A DNA stretch of 53,783 nt from Lingula anatina (Eukaryota > Brachiopoda > Lingulata > Lingulida > Lingulidae). The stretch lies in the NCBI RefSeq assembly GCF_001039355.2, contig NW_019773914.1, positions 187,403-241,185 on the forward strand. The letters are read 5' to 3'. The number at the start of each line of letters is the position of its first letter. Within the stretch, counting starts at the first letter, position 1. This document shows, piece by piece, positions 22,801 through 33,591 of the stretch. The notes beneath the pieces are model-generated. The model saw nothing but the letters and a program-made list of their open reading frames with translations, was not told the DNA's origin and ran no database searches. Both the position numbers and the translations under genes were made by a program.

Positions 22801-25648
22801 TTAAGCTAGTCCCTTGGTACTTGGCGCTGGCATCGAAAACAACCCGCATTTTTCCTGGTTTATTCGGATTGTAGATTCCGTGGTGTGGAAGGTACCATAC
22901 CCTTCCCTCTACAGGTGTGACATCATTGATAGGAATCCGTTCTGCATATCCACGATCAATGATTTTGGACATAAAGTCAATGTAATCTGATTGAAAGGTA
23001 TAGTTTTTTAACATCTTTTTCTTTTGCCACATCACTCTCTGTACAGCTTGTGATCTATTGTTTGGAATTGACACAGCTTTGGACCTAAATGGCAATGGTA
23101 CTGTATAGTGTCCGTCTGCAAAGAAAATTCCCTCCTCTACCAGTTGTATGAATTTCCTGTCCTCTTGTGACATGCCCTTTTCGTCGGGATATAACGGCTT
23201 GTGATCATTAAAGTCGAGTTCCATCATGTGCATCACAGTGGCAGGTGTGAATAATTCTTTACAAGTTTCTTCCACCATTATTCGGTTGCATGAAATGTGA
23301 TCCACATCACTGGAATATGCTGGCCCATGTACTGTCCATCCATGTCGTAGCCGCATGGCATACGGTTTATTACCATCTGTAGGCACAACGTTCAGAGGTT
23401 CTAAAGCTAACGGGCAGTTGTTACCGATCAAAATACCGATGTCAACTCCTTGCTGAAACTCCGGTATCTCAGAGGCAATATGTCGTAAATGATCCCATCT
23501 CTGGACTATTTCCGGCGTTGCAATTTGGTGATGGTCGATTGGAATAACATTTCTGGTAAATGTCTTGGGCATGTCAATTGCGTTGCTTCCGTTCAAATCT
23601 GTAATGACCAAGCCTTCTACCAAAGTGCTATCCACGCAGTCGGTTCCTTGCATAGTGGTCAGCTTGAGCCTCGTCGGTATACCACTGGCTTCAAGGTTTT
23701 GGAACAAATCATTGGTTATAAAACACCCGCTGCTGCCATTGTCATAAAAACAGTAAGTGGTAATAACTTTGCTGCTTCCTCTCTGACTCACCTTCACCGG
23801 TAATACCCCATGTAAAACTGTCGAGTCTGGAGAAGCGGTAGCTGCACAGCTAGACTTAACTGTAGTATCATTGGTATTTACACGCGTTGTTGAGGAATCT
23901 CGTGTCTTTTTACCATCGCTGTTGGTCTGGCTACCAAGGGAAGTTCGAAGTTGGAAACCCTCTATGTGGAGTGAAGTCGGGTGTCGCTTATGGCACTTCT
24001 GGCATACACGTTTTCCCAAACACCCCTTGGAAATGTGGTCGGGTCTATAACAGCCAAAGCAAAGACGTTTTTCTTTTAAGAATTGTCTTTTATCAGCCAT
24101 GGACTTACTTGTAAACGTTGGGCAGTCATCCAGGTCATGGTGTTGCTGACAAAGCGGACAGTTTAATGATGACCCTACGTAACCTTGTGACGTCATGGCA
24201 AAGCTGGTCATTTTCATCTGGCCCTTACCCTGCTGAATCGTAGCGTTGGCGGGGACATGTTGCTTAGCTGCCTTTCCGTAGATTGGATCATTGGCTGCGT
24301 CTGACGCTGATGCTATGAAAGTAACAAGATCCTGAAACTTTAAAATTATATGCTCTGTCTGTCGTACTCTAGACACCTGTTCGCGCCATTTATTTTGTAA
24401 ATAAAATGGTAATTTCTGAACAACATTGAGCATATTTGGAGGGTGATCTAAAACATTCAAATATGACAAACATTTCATTGCATTACAACACTTTGTCAAG
24501 AACAAAGACAACTTTTTCAGACCTATACAATCATCTTGTTTAATAACAGGCCAAGCATTGACTTTATTGATATAAACTAAAGCAGTTTTGTATGGATCCC
24601 CATATTCTTTATCAAGTAAGCGGCGAGCTTCTTGGTATCCGGTCTCTGGATCAAACAGGAAACAACCACTGACGATGTCTTTGGGTTCACCAACGAGATG
24701 CTGATCTAGGTAATAAAGTCTGTCAGAGGGAGAAGCTGTGCGCGATGCTATACGAGTGTCAAATGCCGTCATGAAGGTCCTGTAACTGATCAGATCGCCT
24801 GAAAACTTCGGGATTTCTGGCTGTGGAAGAGAAAGCGCGGCAACAAGCGTGTTCGTAGAAACCAAGTGGCTTTCTTCAGTCATGCTGCTCGGATGCGTAT
24901 GGGCTTGGTGTGGTCTAAATTCCGGAGCATCTACGTTTAACGGTGCGCTGCTCGGGCGTTGCGTTTCACCAAGGTTGACTGAGGATGGGTTTGAATGGGA
25001 TGCATCATGGGAAGAGGTGGGTGTGGCTGCCGCATGCGTCGTGACGTCATCTTCTGCATAAACGCGTTCACGGGCACGTGCTTTTGCTATTTCACCTTCC
25101 ACTCGTAGCTGTTCATTCTCCATCATCAATCGGTGTTTTTTCTGTAGTAATTCTTTTTCAACGGTGAGTTCCGCGATCTTTGCTTGTTCCTTTACACGCG
25201 CTGAAACCTCAGTATGGGCTGACTGTGAAGAGCGAGAACGGCGTGACGATCGTGACCCGCTACTGTGGTTGCTACCCTTGGCTGAGCTGGTACAATTAGC
25301 AGTTAGTGCCTGTTCTGCCTCGCTGGTCCAATTGAGCACATGTCGTCTAAACTCTAGCATAGAAATTTGTCTTTCCTCAAACGAATGAAGTTCCTTCGTC
25401 ATTTCATCCTCAGAAAGTTTTTCACAGTATTTATTATATGCAGATTGGTACTTTGCAAATAATTCATCGTACTGTTCCAAATTTGTTTTCACGATATGAA
25501 GGTTATTAAAGTCAGTCATAGCATTCACTGTTTTGTTACGGCATACTGTAACTGAGCGTAGCGCTGCACTTTTTCTGTCCCTTAAAGTTTTAATGGTAGT
25601 TGAGTCTGTCATAGACTGTGGTACATCTGCGTTTGTTTCACCGTTCAT
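19844..25648 (-). CDS. BEL/Pao Gag-Pol polyprotein (1934 aa, intact)
   Basis: A single ORF from ATG at 25648. In order: N-terminal Gag with a charged coiled-coil-like stretch (about 150-200); DUF1759-type region from about 275 (PKFSGDLISYRTF); cysteine/histidine clusters at about 490-560 (CFGCYRPDHISKGC, CQKCHKRHP); aspartic protease (DUF1758-type) with DNGSS near 636; reverse transcriptase with RVVFDASA near 934 and the YVDD catalytic box near 1055; RNase H with VFSDASSTGYGS near 1233; integrase zinc-binding segment ending CVICRR near 1600, then core residues in VDYFGPF (about 1636) and SDNGTNF (about 1698); C-terminal DUF5641-type domain from about 1808. The order is diagnostic of BEL/Pao. 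No stop or frameshift was seen, so it may be competent. There is no separate envelope ORF. Confidence 0.95.
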   Translation of the reverse strand: MNGETNADVPQSMTDSTTIKTLRDRKSAALRSVTVCRNKTVNAMTDFNNLHIVKTNLEQYDELFAKYQSAYNKYCEKLSEDEMTKELHSFEERQISMLEFRRHVLNWTSEAEQALTANCTSSAKGSNHSSGSRSSRRSRSSQSAHTEVSARVKEQAKIAELTVEKELLQKKHRLMMENEQLRVEGEIAKARARERVYAEDDVTTHAAATPTSSHDASHSNPSSVNLGETQRPSSAPLNVDAPEFRPHQAHTHPSSMTEESHLVSTNTLVAALSLPQPEIPKFSGDLISYRTFMTAFDTRIASRTASPSDRLYYLDQHLVGEPKDIVSGCFLFDPETGYQEARRLLDKEYGDPYKTALVYINKVNAWPVIKQDDCIGLKKLSLFLTKCCNAMKCLSYLNVLDHPPNMLNVVQKLPFYLQNKWREQVSRVRQTEHIILKFQDLVTFIASASDAANDPIYGKAAKQHVPANATIQQGKGQMKMTSFAMTSQGYVGSSLNCPLCQQHHDLDDCPTFTSKSMADKRQFLKEKRLCFGCYRPDHISKGCLGKRVCQKCHKRHPTSLHIEGFQLRTSLGSQTNSDGKKTRDSSTTRVNTNDTTVKSSCAATASPDSTVLHGVLPVKVSQRGSSKVITTYCFYDNGSSGCFITNDLFQNLEASGIPTRLKLTTMQGTDCVDSTLVEGLVITDLNGSNAIDMPKTFTRNVIPIDHHQIATPEIVQRWDHLRHIASEIPEFQQGVDIGILIGNNCPLALEPLNVVPTDGNKPYAMRLRHGWTVHGPAYSSDVDHISCNRIMVEETCKELFTPATVMHMMELDFNDHKPLYPDEKGMSQEDRKFIQLVEEGIFFADGHYTVPLPFRSKAVSIPNNRSQAVQRVMWQKKKMLKNYTFQSDYIDFMSKIIDRGYAERIPINDVTPVEGRVWYLPHHGIYNPNKPGKMRVVFDASAKYQGTSLNDHLLQGPDLANNLFGVLSRFRQHQIAFIGDIEAMFFQIRVPVEQRNFLRFLWWENGDLSGELHEYRMNVHLFGAISSPSVANFVLKKVGIHAANAEVRNTVLRNFYVDDCLKSVVNHVDACHLVENLCHTCAEGGFHLTKFSSNSIEVMCSIPQIEHSKEMSAVNLSCDDLPVIKTLGVRWDIRADQFGFSIMMREKPPTRRGILSLISCIYDPLGFIAPVVLPAKRILQDLCREGKVDWDDVLPEKYLERWQQWLSSLPDLENLKIDRCFKSTHASDEVQLHVFSDASSTGYGSVAYLRSKDQSGKVSVAFVAGKARLAPIKVTTIPRLELTAAVTSVRIAKLIQRELDQSLNVYFHTDSVTVLRFIRSETKRFPIYVANRVQFIRDFSEVEQWRYVPSSKNTADEASRGISVEQLLSSSRWLQGPEFLQGDEDTWPRNVIDSNDNLQLQNDRASDVFQHCGFYTAVTVREDPEEPFSQLVHHFSSWYKLRKAVAVYTKMLRYLQLKSQSRLTAFSSTIGVRDIEEAELKIVRWLHKGIYNAEVTQLSMAESGSTRSRVKLLPRSRSLYKLDPFLEDGVLRVGGRLARANIPEHTKHPIILPRKCHVTTLVIREAHATLGHAGRNHVLASLRNKYWVIKGNASVRSVLSTCVICRRTRGVTQEQKMSNLPVCRVDDTMPPFSRSGVDYFGPFIIKEGRKEVKRYGVLFTCLASRAVHLEVAINLETDTFINVLRRFIARRGNVIELWSDNGTNFSGAHKELQQAIEDMNHGIIHNDMCKAGVDWHFNPPTASNMGGSWERMIRSVRKVLSGLLHEYGTRMDTDCLHTFLCEVEAIMNSRPITSISSDPDDAEPLTPNHILTARSHVNVPPPGVFQQHDLYLRKRWRKVQYLSNVFWSRWRKEYLLNLQKRHKWNKQQRNLKVGDVVIIKDDNVARNVWPMGRVEDVEMDNNGLVRTVLLKTQNSNLRRPVNKLILLVANDKDC

Positions 25649-25685
25649 GATGTCAGTGTTCGGAGCAAAATATTTGTACTAATAT

Positions 25686-26092
25686 TGTAGACGACGTTAC
25701 ACATAAAATCACTGAATCATTTATTGTCTTATAGATAGCACAATTTGTTACAGTTTCGTTATCACAATGAACACCTTATCTCGTTTGTCCGTTGTGTACG
25801 TTGGACTCTTGTACAAATCTAAAAAAATGAAAAAAATGACATAAGTATGCGGTAAACAATAAACTCATAAAAACTAATATAAACAAACTACAGTATATAC
25901 GTTAAATAAAAAGAAATACATTTTACCATTACTTACATTATATGCTATCTAGGGTGACCGACCGGTATGGTTCCTACTTGTGTACTGAATTCTCTATGCA
26001 TTTCAATACCACACACACCCATAATCACGTGACTGATTAGTCTTCGCATTATAAAGAGTGACCACAAGGTCATGTGACATGGCGCACTAACA
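25686..26092 (-). repeat. BEL/Pao 5' LTR with promoter
   Basis: 407 bp, the 5' LTR in element orientation. It contains a TATA-like CTTTATAA (plus 26049-26056) in its first 50 bp and AATAAA (plus 25720-25725) near its end, consistent with a U3-R-U5 layout. The Gag-Pol ATG lies only 38 bp beyond the LTR, so the untranslated leader is short. Confidence 0.93.
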
Positions 26093-27762
26093 TTCATTAT
26101 TATTGTAACAAGACTAGATCTAAATATTTCTATTCTTTGAGGAACTTAAATAATGAAATATACTTATTTCTTTGGCAAAAAGTATTTTTTAATTTTAAAA
26201 TTAATAAGGTATATATTGGTTTTACTTTCCCTTATCTTAGAACTGCAGCAAGTAGATGGGACTATGCAGGAATTATATTTTGCAATTGCAGTATGAAATC
26301 AATTTAAAAATGAAACAGTAGCAAGAAAACAGCTATAATTGTTATGATCAAAGTGCAATCTAAGCAAGTGTCAGTTTACTCTAAATAAGAATTTACTCTG
26401 TAACTTTGTAATAAGTACAATGTTATATAAGGAAAGCCATAAGTGGAATACTATCAAAAATGCCAACATGTACAATATTTTACTAACTCACACATTACTA
26501 GTAAGTCTTTTTTGGTATTTAAAAGTTTTAAGTCATTTGATAATTATCTCACTATTTGAACTGGACCTCCTTCATTTAAATGGATAAACCGAGCCTTTTA
26601 AATTAGTTAAAATACTGTTTAAATATCTAAAATCACTCGAAAGTAGATGATAAGTCATTATTATCATCATTGAACGCTGCCAATCCATTATTATTTACAA
26701 AACCTACAAAATAAAGTTAATGAAACTTATGTATAGTTTTAAATGCAGCCATCAGCTGATCGAGGTCACCATGACGTGCCGAAAAGGGGGTCAACATTTG
26801 TAACTTTTTATCTACACATTTCTATTCCTTTGGCAGCCTCTCGATACTTTTTGATACATAGTGTGCAGTATATCATTTTAAAACATTTGAAATGTACTTT
26901 TTTGTGATGTAGAAGGCATATATTTTCTCCACCACATGTATGGAATAGAGGCATAAGAACCTGAGTCAATGAATTGCAGATAAAAATGGCGATTTTCAGA
27001 CACACCTTCACGACAAAATTTCACAGAAAATTTGTAAATAATATAATGACAGCAAACATTATACATCAGTTAAAAGATAACTTTTTTCCGAACAAAACCC
27101 CATCTATTAACCTCGTTTTTTTAGTATAATTTTAATTTATTCACTGACTAAACATGTATCTTCATCCTAAAAAGGTCGGAAGCTTCAGAAACTGAAATTC
27201 AACCGTCGTTCGATTGATTAATCTTGACTAACAACTAAAATGTTTTATATCGCCAAAAAGCTCATAAACTTGGCTTTCTCACAACACTAGTAATTCTCTC
27301 ACATTTTTTAAAAAGTATCAGTTTTCATTTTAGTTTAAAAATTCGGACACCCTGCCAAACTGCCATGTTGCCATCGCGCGATCGATAGAAACGTATTTTT
27401 CTCATCTAAATCGTTAACTTTAGGCAACTAACCTGAAATATCCGAAAGGCTAACCTTTCTCGCTGATAATAATACATCCAAGGTTAAATAATTTTACTTG
27501 CTGTCAAAAATATCCGACATTAAACACGAGCATAAAATTCCCGCAGACAACACTTTCTCCCCGACTTTTCACCAAGTGCGCATGCGTACAACTTTTTGTA
27601 GCGACTTACAACAGCTCGGAAGCAGTTGTAAATTTACGTGCATATTTACAAGAGTTTGTAACTTACAAACCTTCGAGAATACCAACTTACGTGAACGATC
27701 GGACTTACGTGAAAAGTTACAAGAATTTGTAAAGTAAAAACCTTTCGAGAATACGGCCCCTG

Positions 27763-27817
27763 AATTTCATGGACCAAACGTCACTTCCGGAAAGTTGCGT
27801 GAAAAGTTACAAGAATT
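27763..27817. repeat. 55-bp linker between elements A and B
   Basis: This sequence (starting AATTTCATGGACCAAACGTC) recurs right after element B at 31587-31641, and in inverted form just inside the left ends of A and B. It shows that B inserted at an AATT site within a short tandem repeat. Confidence 0.75.
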
Positions 27818-28890
27818 CAGGGGCCGTATTCTCAAAACTTTGTAACTTACAACAATTTGTAACTATTTACGTGAATTTGTATCTTAGACTTACACGGTAT
27901 TCTCAAAACTCTTGTAGAACTAAGTCTCGGACTTACAAACTCTTGTAACTTTTCACGTAACTTTCCGGAAGTGACGTTCGGTTCATGAATAACCCGCATC
28001 GACGTATTTCACTGCCGTGCTTTGCGGCGATAAAACGCTTATCTAGACATAAAAGTCTGTTGAAATTGAGAATCATTCATAATGACGTTTTTTTAAATTT
28101 TCTTACAAGTTTTCGTCGGAAAATTCACTCATTTTGAATGTGTTTCCTCCGACATGCGAGCTCAGAAATCGGACTTGGCTCCTCTTGTGGGATTCCCCAG
28201 CTGGGATTCCCCAAGTTTGCCGCTAGCAAAAAGCGCTGTATTTCATTAAATTTACAATAAAAACGTGTGTGAATATTACCTACAGTAAGTAGCTTATAAT
28301 AAATACTCACCACATTGTTCAAATTTGATACTTACTTGGATTTCATGCTGTCTTAGGATACCAAAGCCATACAAATAAGTTCACACAATTCCTCTCTATA
28401 CATGTACTGTACATTCAATTAGATATTAAAGTGTAATTTTTATTTTAATATAAAAACTTTGTTATTAAATATGAGTGAGTATATTTGTTTCTCTATTCAC
28501 GTTTACTGTGATTTTTTTATGATGAAGAGTTAGTAAATGATATTTTCATGTTAAGCCATAAATAATAACACTAATTAATTCACACAAATAAGTTGGCCCA
28601 ATTTTTCAAAAATGACATTCAATTTAGTATGAACATGTTGCTTTCAAATAAAATTGATAACTGTGAGTAATTAATGGGTGTTGGTATAAAAGTGAAAATA
28701 TTTTTTCAATGCACCTTTGTTGTTAGCATAAAGAGTTTTTTTTTTTCATGTCAGTATGAAATGCACATTATACTGGTACAAATGAACATGTACCTACAGG
28801 TTGGCTAGTATAAGCAGTAAAAAAAATGAAAATAAATGATTTTGTAAATAAATAAAAACATAATACTACTACTAATAATAATAGTAATAA

Positions 28891-28933
<43 letters not shown>

Positions 28934-31586
28934 ATTTGGTCACTGATTACTCAGTTACATTTTCAATAACGTCAGGTATTTTTTGTTTCATATCATATCT
29001 ACTAATTTACACTTACTAAAAACTAAAAAATATTCTTTCCTTCTGGATTTTTTCACCAAAGGTTGTCATATGAAATGTAAATTCTTTACAAGTGTTCTTG
29101 TCTTATTTCAATGCAGCTGAGACTTAAAAAACCTTGACAAAGCTTTAAGTAGTGTGTGTATATTTATGTGTGTGTGTGACACAGTATACATTAATGACAC
29201 ATGACTCTGTTGCTGTGTACACCCAAAATTATGTCATTTGAGGTGTATTCAATCATTTTTGTCCTTGAAAAGTGCTTGAATTTGATCTTACATAGTTTCT
29301 AACCTGGATGCATGAAGACAGTAATTCACAGGAAGGGAGATAACCCTTTTTGGACATCATTTAATTTCTATTTTTTTAATGTTCCATCACCAGTGTGTAA
29401 AAAAAAAATGTTAATGATATATTTCTTGTTTTTTTCTTTGTTATAGACACTTATGAGTGACTTTACATTGCCCTCATTTGCATTTAAAGAGTCTGTGAAA
29501 AGCAATTGAATTAAAGTCTCAAAATTCTTATAAAATCCTTGAATTTGTCCTTAGAATTCCTGTATGAATCTTGACTTTGCACACTTTAATCATAGAAAGT
29601 TATACAAACATCCATGATCACTCATAAAAAAATGAAATATAAAGTGAAAGGTGGTAATTATCCCCAAAACCAACTTGTTTTATGACTACTAATTATAAGC
29701 CACAGCTGAAATACATTTCAAAGCATAATTATAAGATGTTTTTTATTTGTTTACTCAAATTGAATAATTCAGTTACCTGAAAATAGAATGAAATTCACTG
29801 TACAGTTCATGCAATTTTAGTTTTAGCCATAACAATTGTGATAAGAAATGCAAATTAATTCTTTATCCAAAACAAACCCCAAAATAATTCCTTATAAGCA
29901 ATATATATGAGGGAAAGAGACACAATGGGCATCATAAAAGATAAATGTTCCAGTATGTTCTTTTTCTTTTTAATGATAAGCATTTAAACTTAAGAGTTAT
30001 TATTATTGTTATTATTATGATAATTAATTTTTTACATTAATTATTATTGTGACAAGACTGAAATGTTTTATTTCATGAGGAAAATTGAAGTTTAATAATG
30101 AAATACAGTGATTCCTTGGTCAAAACGATTTAATCAAGGTGTATTCTGGTTTTATTTTGCCTAGGACTGCAGCAAGTACACGGTACTAAATAAATGCAGG
30201 GAATTTATTTTGCAATATGGAATCAATTTCAAAATGAAACAGTAGCAAGAAAACAGCTACAATTGTCATTATCATGTACAATCTTTTACTAACCCACACA
30301 TTACTACTAAGTCTTTTGGGGTATTTAAAACAGTTTTAAATCATCTATCATCTATTTATTCAATGATGATTACCTTAGTATTTGAACTGGATCTCCTTCA
30401 TTTAAACGGATAAACCGAGCCTTTTAAATTAGTTAAAATACTGTTTAAATATCTAAAATCATTCGAAAGTAGATGATAAGTCAGTATAATCATCACTGAA
30501 TGTTGCTAATTCATTATTATTTACAAAACCTTCAAAATAAAATTAATGAAACTAATGCATATTTTAAATGCAGTCATCAGCTGATCGAGGTCACCATGAC
30601 GTGCCGAAAAGGGGGTCAACATTTGCAACTTTTTATACACACGTTTCTATTCCTTTGGCAGCCTCTCGATACTTTTTGATACATAGTGTGCAGCATATCA
30701 TTTTAAAGCATTTGAAACGGACTTCTTAGTGATGTGCAGGACATGTAATGTTTACATCAAATGTATTGAAAAGGACCAAAAGAAATTGGGTCAAAGAATT
30801 GCCGATAAAAATGGCGATTTTTAGATACACCTTCACGACAAAATCTCACAGACTTTTTGTAAATAATATAATGACAGCAAACATTATACATCAGTTGAAA
30901 GCCAATTTTCTTCCGAACAAAACCACACCTATTAAACTTGGTGTTTTGGTATAATTTTAATTTATTCACTGACTAAACATGTATCTTCATCCTAAAAAAG
31001 TCGGAAGATTCAAAATCTGAAATTCAGGCGCGGCTCAATTTATTAATTTTGAGTAACAACTTAAGTGCTTTATATCGCCAAAAAGCTTATTAACTTGGCT
31101 TTCTCACAACACTAATAGTAATTTCACGTTCTTTAAAAAATGTAAGTTTTCGTTTAAATTTAAAAATTCGGACACCCTGCCAAACTTCCATGTTGCCATT
31201 ACGCGATCGACAGAAACGTATTATTCTAATCTAAATCGTTAATTTTAGGCAACTAACCTGAAATACCCGAAAGGTTAACCTTTCTCGCTGATAATAATAG
31301 ATCCATGGTTTAATAATTTTACTTGCCGTCAAAAATATCCAACAATAAACACGAGCATAAAATTCCCGCAGACAACACTCTCTCCCCCACTTTTCACCAA
31401 ATGCGCATGCGTACAACTTTTTGTAGCGACTTACAACAGGTCGGAGGCAGTTGTAAATTTACGTGCATATTTACAAGAGTTTGTAACTTACAAACCTTCG
31501 AGAATACCAACTTACGTGAACGATCGGACTTAAGTGAAAAGTTACAAGAATTTGTAAGTTACAACCTTTCGAGAATACGGCCCCTG
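27818..31586. mobile_element. Element B: non-autonomous DNA transposon, uninterrupted
   Basis: 3,769 bp from CAGGGGCCGTATTCTCAAAA to its inverted counterpart ending GGCCCCTG, flanked by AATT on both sides (a 4-bp candidate target duplication). The termini are built from several nested inverted copies of CTTGTAACTTTTCACGTAA. The interior is AT-rich with no credible ORF and a (TAAA)n run at about 28890-28935. It is similar over most of its length to element A and so gives the empty-site reference for A's two insertions. The superfamily is not clear from the ends alone. Confidence 0.8.
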
Positions 31587-31700
31587 AATTTCATGGACCA
31601 AACGTCACTTCCGGAAAGTTGCGTGAAAAGTTACAAGAATTCATGAATTCTTGTTACTTTTCACGCAACTTTCCGGAAGTGACGTTTGGTCCATGATTAA
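31587..31700. repeat. Near-perfect palindrome of the linker sequence
   Basis: Arm 1 (AATTTCATGGACCAAACGTC... to about 31643) is followed directly by its reverse complement (from about 31645, ending near TTTGGTCCATGATT), centred on AATTCATGAATT. The arms are about 55 bp with few mismatches and could form a long hairpin. Confidence 0.85.
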
Positions 31701-32096
31701 CCCACAACGACGTATTCCACTACCGTCCGTTGCGTCGATAAAACGATTATTTAGACATAAAAGTCTCTAGAAAATATTGAAAATTGTTCAGAAAGACGTT
31801 TCCCTACATTTTCTTTCAGGTTTTCATCGGAAAATTCACTCATTTTAAATGAGTTTCCTTCGACACGTAAGCTCAAGAATCGGATTTGGCTCCTCTTGTG
31901 GGATTCCCTCAGCTGGGATTCCCCAAGTTTGCCGCTAGCGAAAAGCGCTTTAATTCATCAAATTTGCAATGACAACGTTCAAAAGTAAAGTAAAAATCAT
32001 ATTGAACACAATAATTGAACACATTGCTTTTCAATTACAAAACACATAATGAATAGATGATTTGAAACGGTACACAAATAATCTTAATCTGGATCA
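31646..32096. mobile_element. Truncated third copy of the A/B family
   Basis: The sequence resembles the left interior of A and B (blocks CAGCTGGGATTCCCCAAG and TTTGCCGCTAGC) but diverges after about 31980. A further similar piece lies after the gap at 32615-32735. No ORF. Confidence 0.65.
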
Positions 32097-32381
32097 GGGG
32101 CCGGTTTCACAAGTCAGTAGTTAGTTAGAACAACTAACTACTGAACTACCTCACTAACGAGCAAACTTAGCGATTTTTGAGGGGTGTTTCACGAAGCAGT
32201 CGTTAACTCATTGCTAAGTTCAGTCGTAAGGTTTGGTCGTTAGTTCTCTCGTTACTCACCGTAGTCTCGAAACCGTCTGACGGAAGTGGAACTCTTGCGT
32301 AAAAGTGTCACGAAAGCATTAACTCTCCAATTTTTGTTGGCTGGAAATGCATAAGAACGTCTGCTTTGAGGTCGTCGTAAA
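32097..32381. mobile_element. Left end of a GTTTCACAA-type DNA element, truncated
   Basis: It begins GGGGCCGGTTTCACAAGTCA, followed by a palindromic stretch (AGTTAGTTAGAACAACTAACT) and an internal TTTCACGAAGCAGTCGTTAA. Such ends are common in PIF/Harbinger-like and related invertebrate elements. It is cut at 32382 by the next element, so no right end or target duplication can be shown. Confidence 0.5.
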
Positions 32382-32613
32382 CCCAGCAGGCACACAACGT
32401 TGATTCAACGTTGAATCAACGTTGAATTTATGTTTGAAAACGGAAGTTTGTGTCAACGTTGAAAAGTCAACGTTGAATCAACGTTGAAAAGTCAACGTTG
32501 AATCAACGTTGAAAAGTCAACGTTGAATCAACGTTGGCAATTCAACGTTGAACCATGATTGATAGTGCAACGTTGTTTCAACATTAGAAATCTCAATTAA
32601 CGTTGATTATATA
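32382..32613. mobile_element. Terminus of the CCCAGCAGGC element family with CGTTGA array
   Basis: It starts CCCAGCAGGCACACAACGTT and continues as a dense array of TCAACGTTGA motifs, some 12 copies spaced by GAAAAG. It is the same terminus as at 41996 and, inverted, at 49513. It is cut off by the gap at 32614. Confidence 0.8.
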
Positions 32614-32735
32614 TNGCGAAAAGCGCTTTAATTCATCAAATTTGCAATGACAACGTTCAAAGATACTTCCTAAAGAAAAAATCATATTGAACACAATAAT
32701 TGAACACATTACTTTACAATTACGAAACACATAAT
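32614..32735. other. Contig join with duplicated flank
   Basis: Sequence after the n (from GCGAAAAGCGCTTTAATTCA to about 32735) repeats that at about 31938-32050 with some differences. This may be an unmerged contig end, a second haplotype, or flanking sequence on the two sides of the CCCAGCAGGC insertion. Confidence 0.6.
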
Positions 32736-32860
32736 CAGCCCGGGAGCCACCGGCTGATTTGACGGTTATTTAGGAGCCTCGTTTTCAAAACATGGAGCGG
32801 ACGCACTAGCAGAAAGTGGCGGGAAACAGATGCATAGAGGTAGGTATAAGTAGGCCAGGC

Positions 32861-33591
32861 CCCCGTTTCACAAAGAATCTTAAATCCATAGTCGACTAGC
32901 TCGAGCTGGATGGCCTAGCTAGGTCGACTTAGCTGAAGTCGACTAGGAGTGTTTCACAAAGAATCTAACGTCTTAGCTCGGCGTGCTTACCGTAGTCGAC
33001 GCGCACGAGAAACTCTTCAAGAAAAGGAGGTGTAAAATTGCAAAAGTTTCACAAGACATGACGTTTCATGGCCTCTTTCGGCCGAGAACGATCGTTTATC
33101 AACAATAAAAGTCAGCCGAAACACAAACAAAGTTTGTTTTTGAACTTTATTGATTAGTTTAACTTCAATTCAACTTCAAAGTAACAGTTAAACATTAGCT
33201 TGTCGTGGAACACTACTGAGGGACGTCTAGCGGTCAAAAACATAAACAAACACGCGATCGGCTGGGTAAAGTAGAAATTTTATTTTTTATTTTAATATTC
33301 CATAAATGTCAGTGCTATTCAAAGATATTATAACACAATATCTTGAAGGAGGTATGTTCTTTCCAAATTTTTGTTGTTTATGCTCTCATTTACCGAGTTT
33401 TAGTTGAGCTTGCCGACTTAAGTCTCCTCCCGAGGAGGCTTGACATCGTCGACTTACAGCTAAGAAAAAAACGACGTAAGCGACCTTTTAGATTCTTTGT
33501 GAAACGGGACTTAGTGACGTAACGACTTAATTACGTTGGTAACCAAGCCCTAAGTCAGAGAACCCGACTTAAGTTTTTTTGTGAAACGGGG
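32861..33591. mobile_element. Short TIR element, CCCCGTTTCACAAA ends
   Basis: About 730 bp with ends CCCCGTTTCACAAAGAATCT at the left and, inverted, CCCCGTTTCACAAAAAAACT at the right. Near both ends there are TCGACT/AGTCGA motifs and a second internal TTTCACAAAGAATCTAACG. No ORF; a MITE-like element. I could not define a target duplication because both flanks are GC-rich ends of other elements. Confidence 0.65.

Larger units (their letters stand above)
19196..26092 (-). mobile_element. Complete BEL/Pao LTR retrotransposon
   Basis: 6,897 bp with two 407-bp LTRs (19196-19602 and 25686-26092) that I read as identical, each starting TG and ending CA on either strand. The 8-bp direct repeat TTCATTAT flanks it at 19188-19195 and 26093-26100; BEL elements usually make shorter duplications, so part of the match may be chance. 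One uninterrupted Gag-Pol frame lies between the LTRs. Element B shows a corresponding unoccupied site near 30000-30040. Identical LTRs and the intact frame indicate a very recent insertion. Confidence 0.95.
11616..27760. mobile_element. Element A: non-autonomous DNA transposon, disrupted by two later insertions
   Basis: Left end GGGGCCGTATTCTCGAAAGG at 11616; the same sequence inverted (CCTTTCGAGAATACGGCCCC) ends at 27760. Long internal stretches match element B (27818-31586): for example the block around ATAACCCGCATCGACGTATT near 11865 and 27990, and TTTGCATTTAAAGAGTC near 18630 and 29475. The interior is split by the long-TIR element 13115-18572 and by the BEL element 19196-26092. Subtracting both with their target duplications leaves about 3.77 kb, as in B. 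No transposase is visible. Subterminal regions are full of short inverted CTTGTAACTTTTCACG motifs. Confidence 0.85.

Noticed and set aside
32382-32613. CAACGTTGA array as a centromeric or telomeric satellite
   Set aside because: It always adjoins the CCCAGCAGGC terminus, so it is a subterminal repeat of a transposon.
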